From the NCBI GenBank assembly GCA_040902585.1, contig JBBDXA010000231.1, positions 1 through 64,000 on the forward strand: 64,000 nucleotides of DNA. The letters run 5' to 3'. The translations under genes and the position numbers were made by a program. This DNA is from JBBDXA01 sp040902585 (GTDB lineage Bacteria; Planctomycetota; Phycisphaerae; Phycisphaerales; Phycisphaeraceae). Shown here piece after piece: positions 62,701-64,000 of this stretch. The notes under the pieces were generated by a model. The model was not told where the DNA came from. It worked only from the letters and a program-made list of their open reading frames with translations, and did not search any database. Positions within the stretch are counted from its first letter, which is position 1. Each line of letters begins with the position of its first letter.

Positions 62701-63606
62701 CACCGGGTACACCATGCCCATCTTCAAAATCGGCACCTGCCCGGTCAAGCCCATTTCGTTCAAGGCATGCGCCAAGTAGGCATACGCGCTGCCTGCCGCG
62801 ATGAACCCCATCGGCACCACTTCATCCTTCGCCGGCCGATGCAGAATGCGGTTGATCCCCAGCTTGCGGGCTTCCACCTTCAGCGCCGCGAAGCGACGGT
62901 CAAACTCCATCTCCCTTCGCCACGTGCGCGGCGGAAGGAGGACCGTCCTCTCCAGTTCAGGCTCGATGTCCTTCTCGTAGCTGAGCGTCTTCTTCTGATT
63001 GGCGTTGAAGGCGGGATAGTGATTCGCGTAACACTCGACCGTGCCGCCGCCATCCGCGAGATTGGTCGTGATCAGGAAGCCGATGTATATCTGCCCCGCG
63101 CGACCGAGCTTGAACCCGAGGTTGACCCAGTCCTTCACCTCCTGCGGGCTGGAAGGCTCGATCGTCGGCATGCGCACATGCTCAGCGAGATAGCGCGAGT
63201 CAGCAGGTACCTGCGTCGAGTCGGACCAGGGATCATCACCGCAGATGATCAGCCCGCCCGCATCGTCCTTCGTCCCGGCGAGCACGCCCAAAGCGAGCGC
63301 ATCGGAAGCGACATGCAGACCGACGGATTTGAAAGCCGTGATCGCCCGGCAGCCGGCCATCTGGGCCCCGTTGACCATGGCCACGGACAGGGCTTCGTTG
63401 TTGGCCATTTTGGCGACCATGCCGTGCTGAGTCAGCAGCGGCGCGAGGTCGCCCAGGACATCGAAGAAGGATGCGATCGGTGAGCCAGGATAGCCGGTGA
63501 GCAGGTGAACCCCGCCCTCGGTTTCCAGCGCGCCTTTCACCAGCAGTTCATTGCCGGTGAAAACTTCCCGTCCCGCGTTCTGGATGAAGCGAGGATCTGT
63601 GGCCAT
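59773..63606 (-). CDS. Indolepyruvate ferredoxin oxidoreductase, fused subunits
   Basis: 1277 residues. Order: alpha-type pyrimidine-binding domain (about 1-200, TGYPGSPIASFFDV), TPP-binding domain (HGDTGCYTMLMFE, GDG 505-507 and the EN pair at 533-534), a cysteine-rich Fe-S region (Cys 648, 651, 654, 660, then 681, 687, 693), a gamma-type domain from GVGGMGIG (739-746), and a long C-terminal domain (DUF6537-like). It oxidatively decarboxylates arylpyruvates with ferredoxin, fitting aromatic amino acid catabolism. Residues about 785-826 are an in-frame insertion coded by heptamer repeats, not seen in related enzymes. Confidence 0.88.
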   Translation of the reverse strand: MATDPRFIQNAGREVFTGNELLVKGALETEGGVHLLTGYPGSPIASFFDVLGDLAPLLTQHGMVAKMANNEALSVAMVNGAQMAGCRAITAFKSVGLHVASDALALGVLAGTKDDAGGLIICGDDPWSDSTQVPADSRYLAEHVRMPTIEPSSPQEVKDWVNLGFKLGRAGQIYIGFLITTNLADGGGTVECYANHYPAFNANQKKTLSYEKDIEPELERTVLLPPRTWRREMEFDRRFAALKVEARKLGINRILHRPAKDEVVPMGFIAAGSAYAYLAHALNEMGLTGQVPILKMGMVYPVDEAIVTDFARQCEQVVVIEERRGFVERQVLEILSPLIQAGELKVDLFGKSFPKPLAGIPSTRGLNPSLLIERLVPLLQKHSGLPYELTNGRLTAELSRIEETATYRMHVPSRTPAFCPGCPHRDSSNVLLELRKDMLDPQYMLSKHKRKPVDLVSHGDTGCYTMLMFEPNKPLMHNYSGMGLGGGTGSGVDPFIDNKQLVFMGDGTFFHSGQIAISHAISSGQDITFIILENKTTAMTGHQGHAGVDIDLMGQPMFAQDIERIVTAMIPKALSKDVTIVRINPADRDRYRKLLEKTILSDGVKIVIADKECGITFHRRARSEERKTYRENGYLPRKTFMNVSTEVCEFCLECTNQTGCPGLKIADTDYGPKIQTDLSWCVNDGACQRINACPSFEEVTIFRKQAPRMADEHVNLSDLPEPPRPIHADQDTWRCYLSGVGGMGIGVATSILVTAGHEMGYEVQFLDKKGLAIRNGGVFSQLVYTRNQETGVRGQESGVRGQESGNPQSAIRNPQSLNPQSHFTTPIIPYGKADLLLGIDLLEAARSLDPSHPYRVASPQRTAAVINTAKTPTILALMGKDDFRTGDLESSIRTYTREGQCFNFNVGDLCERVLDSKLYANIMMLGIAFQKGFLPLTLEVIDRSIRSVIRSDVDRNIRAFNIGRKIAVRPDLFIVEARHEYETSVKAFRRKVNTMRAMHGGGRKGKRVAKQFRVLIKRVLRQVRGLRIPDPLMRDFVIRAYDCFVWGGLDYAERYANQVVKVFHADDTARGYRLTRAVVWNLAKAMLIKDEIYCAALYTSPEKYRSDRRRFNVNPANGDKIQYKHHNKPEFVLFGHTFRFNWKSRDWQLRMLSRMRWLRKVMPGWHKKEREFRDWYEGLVSRLDWTTDKGPRAYEQWVAILGVVEPVTGFREVRYPKMESARQRAESLLKQDPILFEPPAAHIIAEELEPPAPEPALLHLPVVKVTNPDQMKPKSRV
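61145..61248. repeat. Heptamer repeats inside the oxidoreductase gene
   Basis: On the minus strand the units are AGGAGAC, AGGAGTC, AGGGGAC, AGGAGTC, AGGCGTC, AGGGGTC, AGGAGTC and then CCGCAAT, CCGCGAT, CCGCAAT repeats. They encode about 35 residues (QETGVRGQESGVRGQESG, then NPQSAIRNPQSLNPQSH) without a stop codon. They fall in a loop of the gamma domain. Confidence 0.8.
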
Positions 63607-64000
63607 AGAGCAGCAGCCGAGGCTACGAACACGCCGGCGCGAAGAGGAGACCCTTGACGATTGCGCGTGTCAGCTCGATGTAGCGAGCCGGACCGACACA
63701 CGCCTCCGAAGACGGAGCAACAAGCTTTCAAAGACGGACCGGCTCAAGTGCGGGGCCCGGCGGGAGTCTCTCGTACGCGCCAACCTTAAATCCCGACAGG
63801 CACACCCGCCGGGGTAGGAGGCAATGATAACCGCAAATCCTGGTGAAAGCTAGGAAAACCGCGCGACTAAATTGGCCTGAAACAGGAGAGGATGGAGTGA
63901 ATTGGGGCCGCTTTAAGGCAAAAGACCGATAATGCGGCCCTTCGGGGCATTGCCTGCGGATTCCAGGGTGAGAGGCCGAGCTCAAGGCCACAGGCCCAGT
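63607..64000. other. Window edge, no gene seen
   Basis: 394 bp upstream of the oxidoreductase start. No frame here reads like a protein and no tRNA or known RNA motif was noticed. It probably holds the promoter of the oxidoreductase gene; a -10/-35 pair could not be assigned with confidence. Confidence 0.4.

Noticed and set aside
63728..63991. 87-residue minus-strand frame near the window end
   Set aside because: No protein-like motif, no good ribosome site, and the composition suggests chance.

Overview
The window is GC-rich, gene-dense bacterial chromosome, most likely from a planctomycete (Planctomycetota, perhaps a Phycisphaerae-type lineage). This is inferred from a CXC-type zinc-ribbon/membrane protein with TPR-like repeats, a secreted sulfatase, a DUF1580-like helix-turn-helix protein and a HEAT-repeat lipoprotein. 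No rRNA, tRNA or CRISPR array was recognised.

Region 1 (0.2-11.2 kb) is mixed: a large membrane-anchored repeat protein, an XRE regulator with a probable operator, a cupin and a PadR regulator in divergent orientation, a small c-type haem protein, a Tat-exported PhoX-like protein, an APC permease, a sulfatase, and a beta-propeller glycosidase-like gene broken by a one-base frameshift.

Region 2 (about 10.8-19.4 kb) is an accessory island with nine genes all on the minus strand: DUF1580-like HTH, winged-helix protein, excisionase-like HTH, ParB/KorB-like protein, an SF2-helicase-like protein that has lost its ATPase motifs, a reverse transcriptase of unassigned class preceded by a run of hairpins, two small proteins and an AAA+ ATPase ending at an intrinsic terminator. 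A gene tail resembling a tyrosine recombinase and palindromes lie at one edge, and a truncated conserved gene at the other. This is the best candidate for an undescribed system.

Region 3 (19.5-54.4 kb) is a large catabolic supercluster. It holds thiolase-acyl-CoA mutase (probably isobutyryl-CoA mutase)-MeaB; the methylcitrate genes prpBCD; an Atu/Liu-like acyl-CoA carboxylase cluster (acyl-CoA synthetase, carboxylase beta, split AtuA, enoyl-CoA hydratase, acyl-CoA dehydrogenase); phenylalanine/tyrosine catabolism (hpd, FAH-family, hmgA, flavin reductase, phhA); leucine dehydrogenase with branched-chain keto acid dehydrogenase E1alpha/E1beta/E2; and a beta-oxidation set (acyl-CoA dehydrogenase, FadB-like, thiolase, acyl-CoA ligase). 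Together these would convert amino acids, branched acids and fatty acids to acetyl-CoA, propionyl-CoA, succinate and pyruvate.

Region 4 (54.4-64 kb) has a helicase gene fragment related to the island protein, a HEAT-repeat lipoprotein, a YihY/BrkB membrane protein, yidD, rnpA and a fused indolepyruvate ferredoxin oxidoreductase. It is full of short repeats: two REPIN-like palindromic elements, a second REP-like family, and 7- and 8-bp tandem repeats that run into coding sequence.
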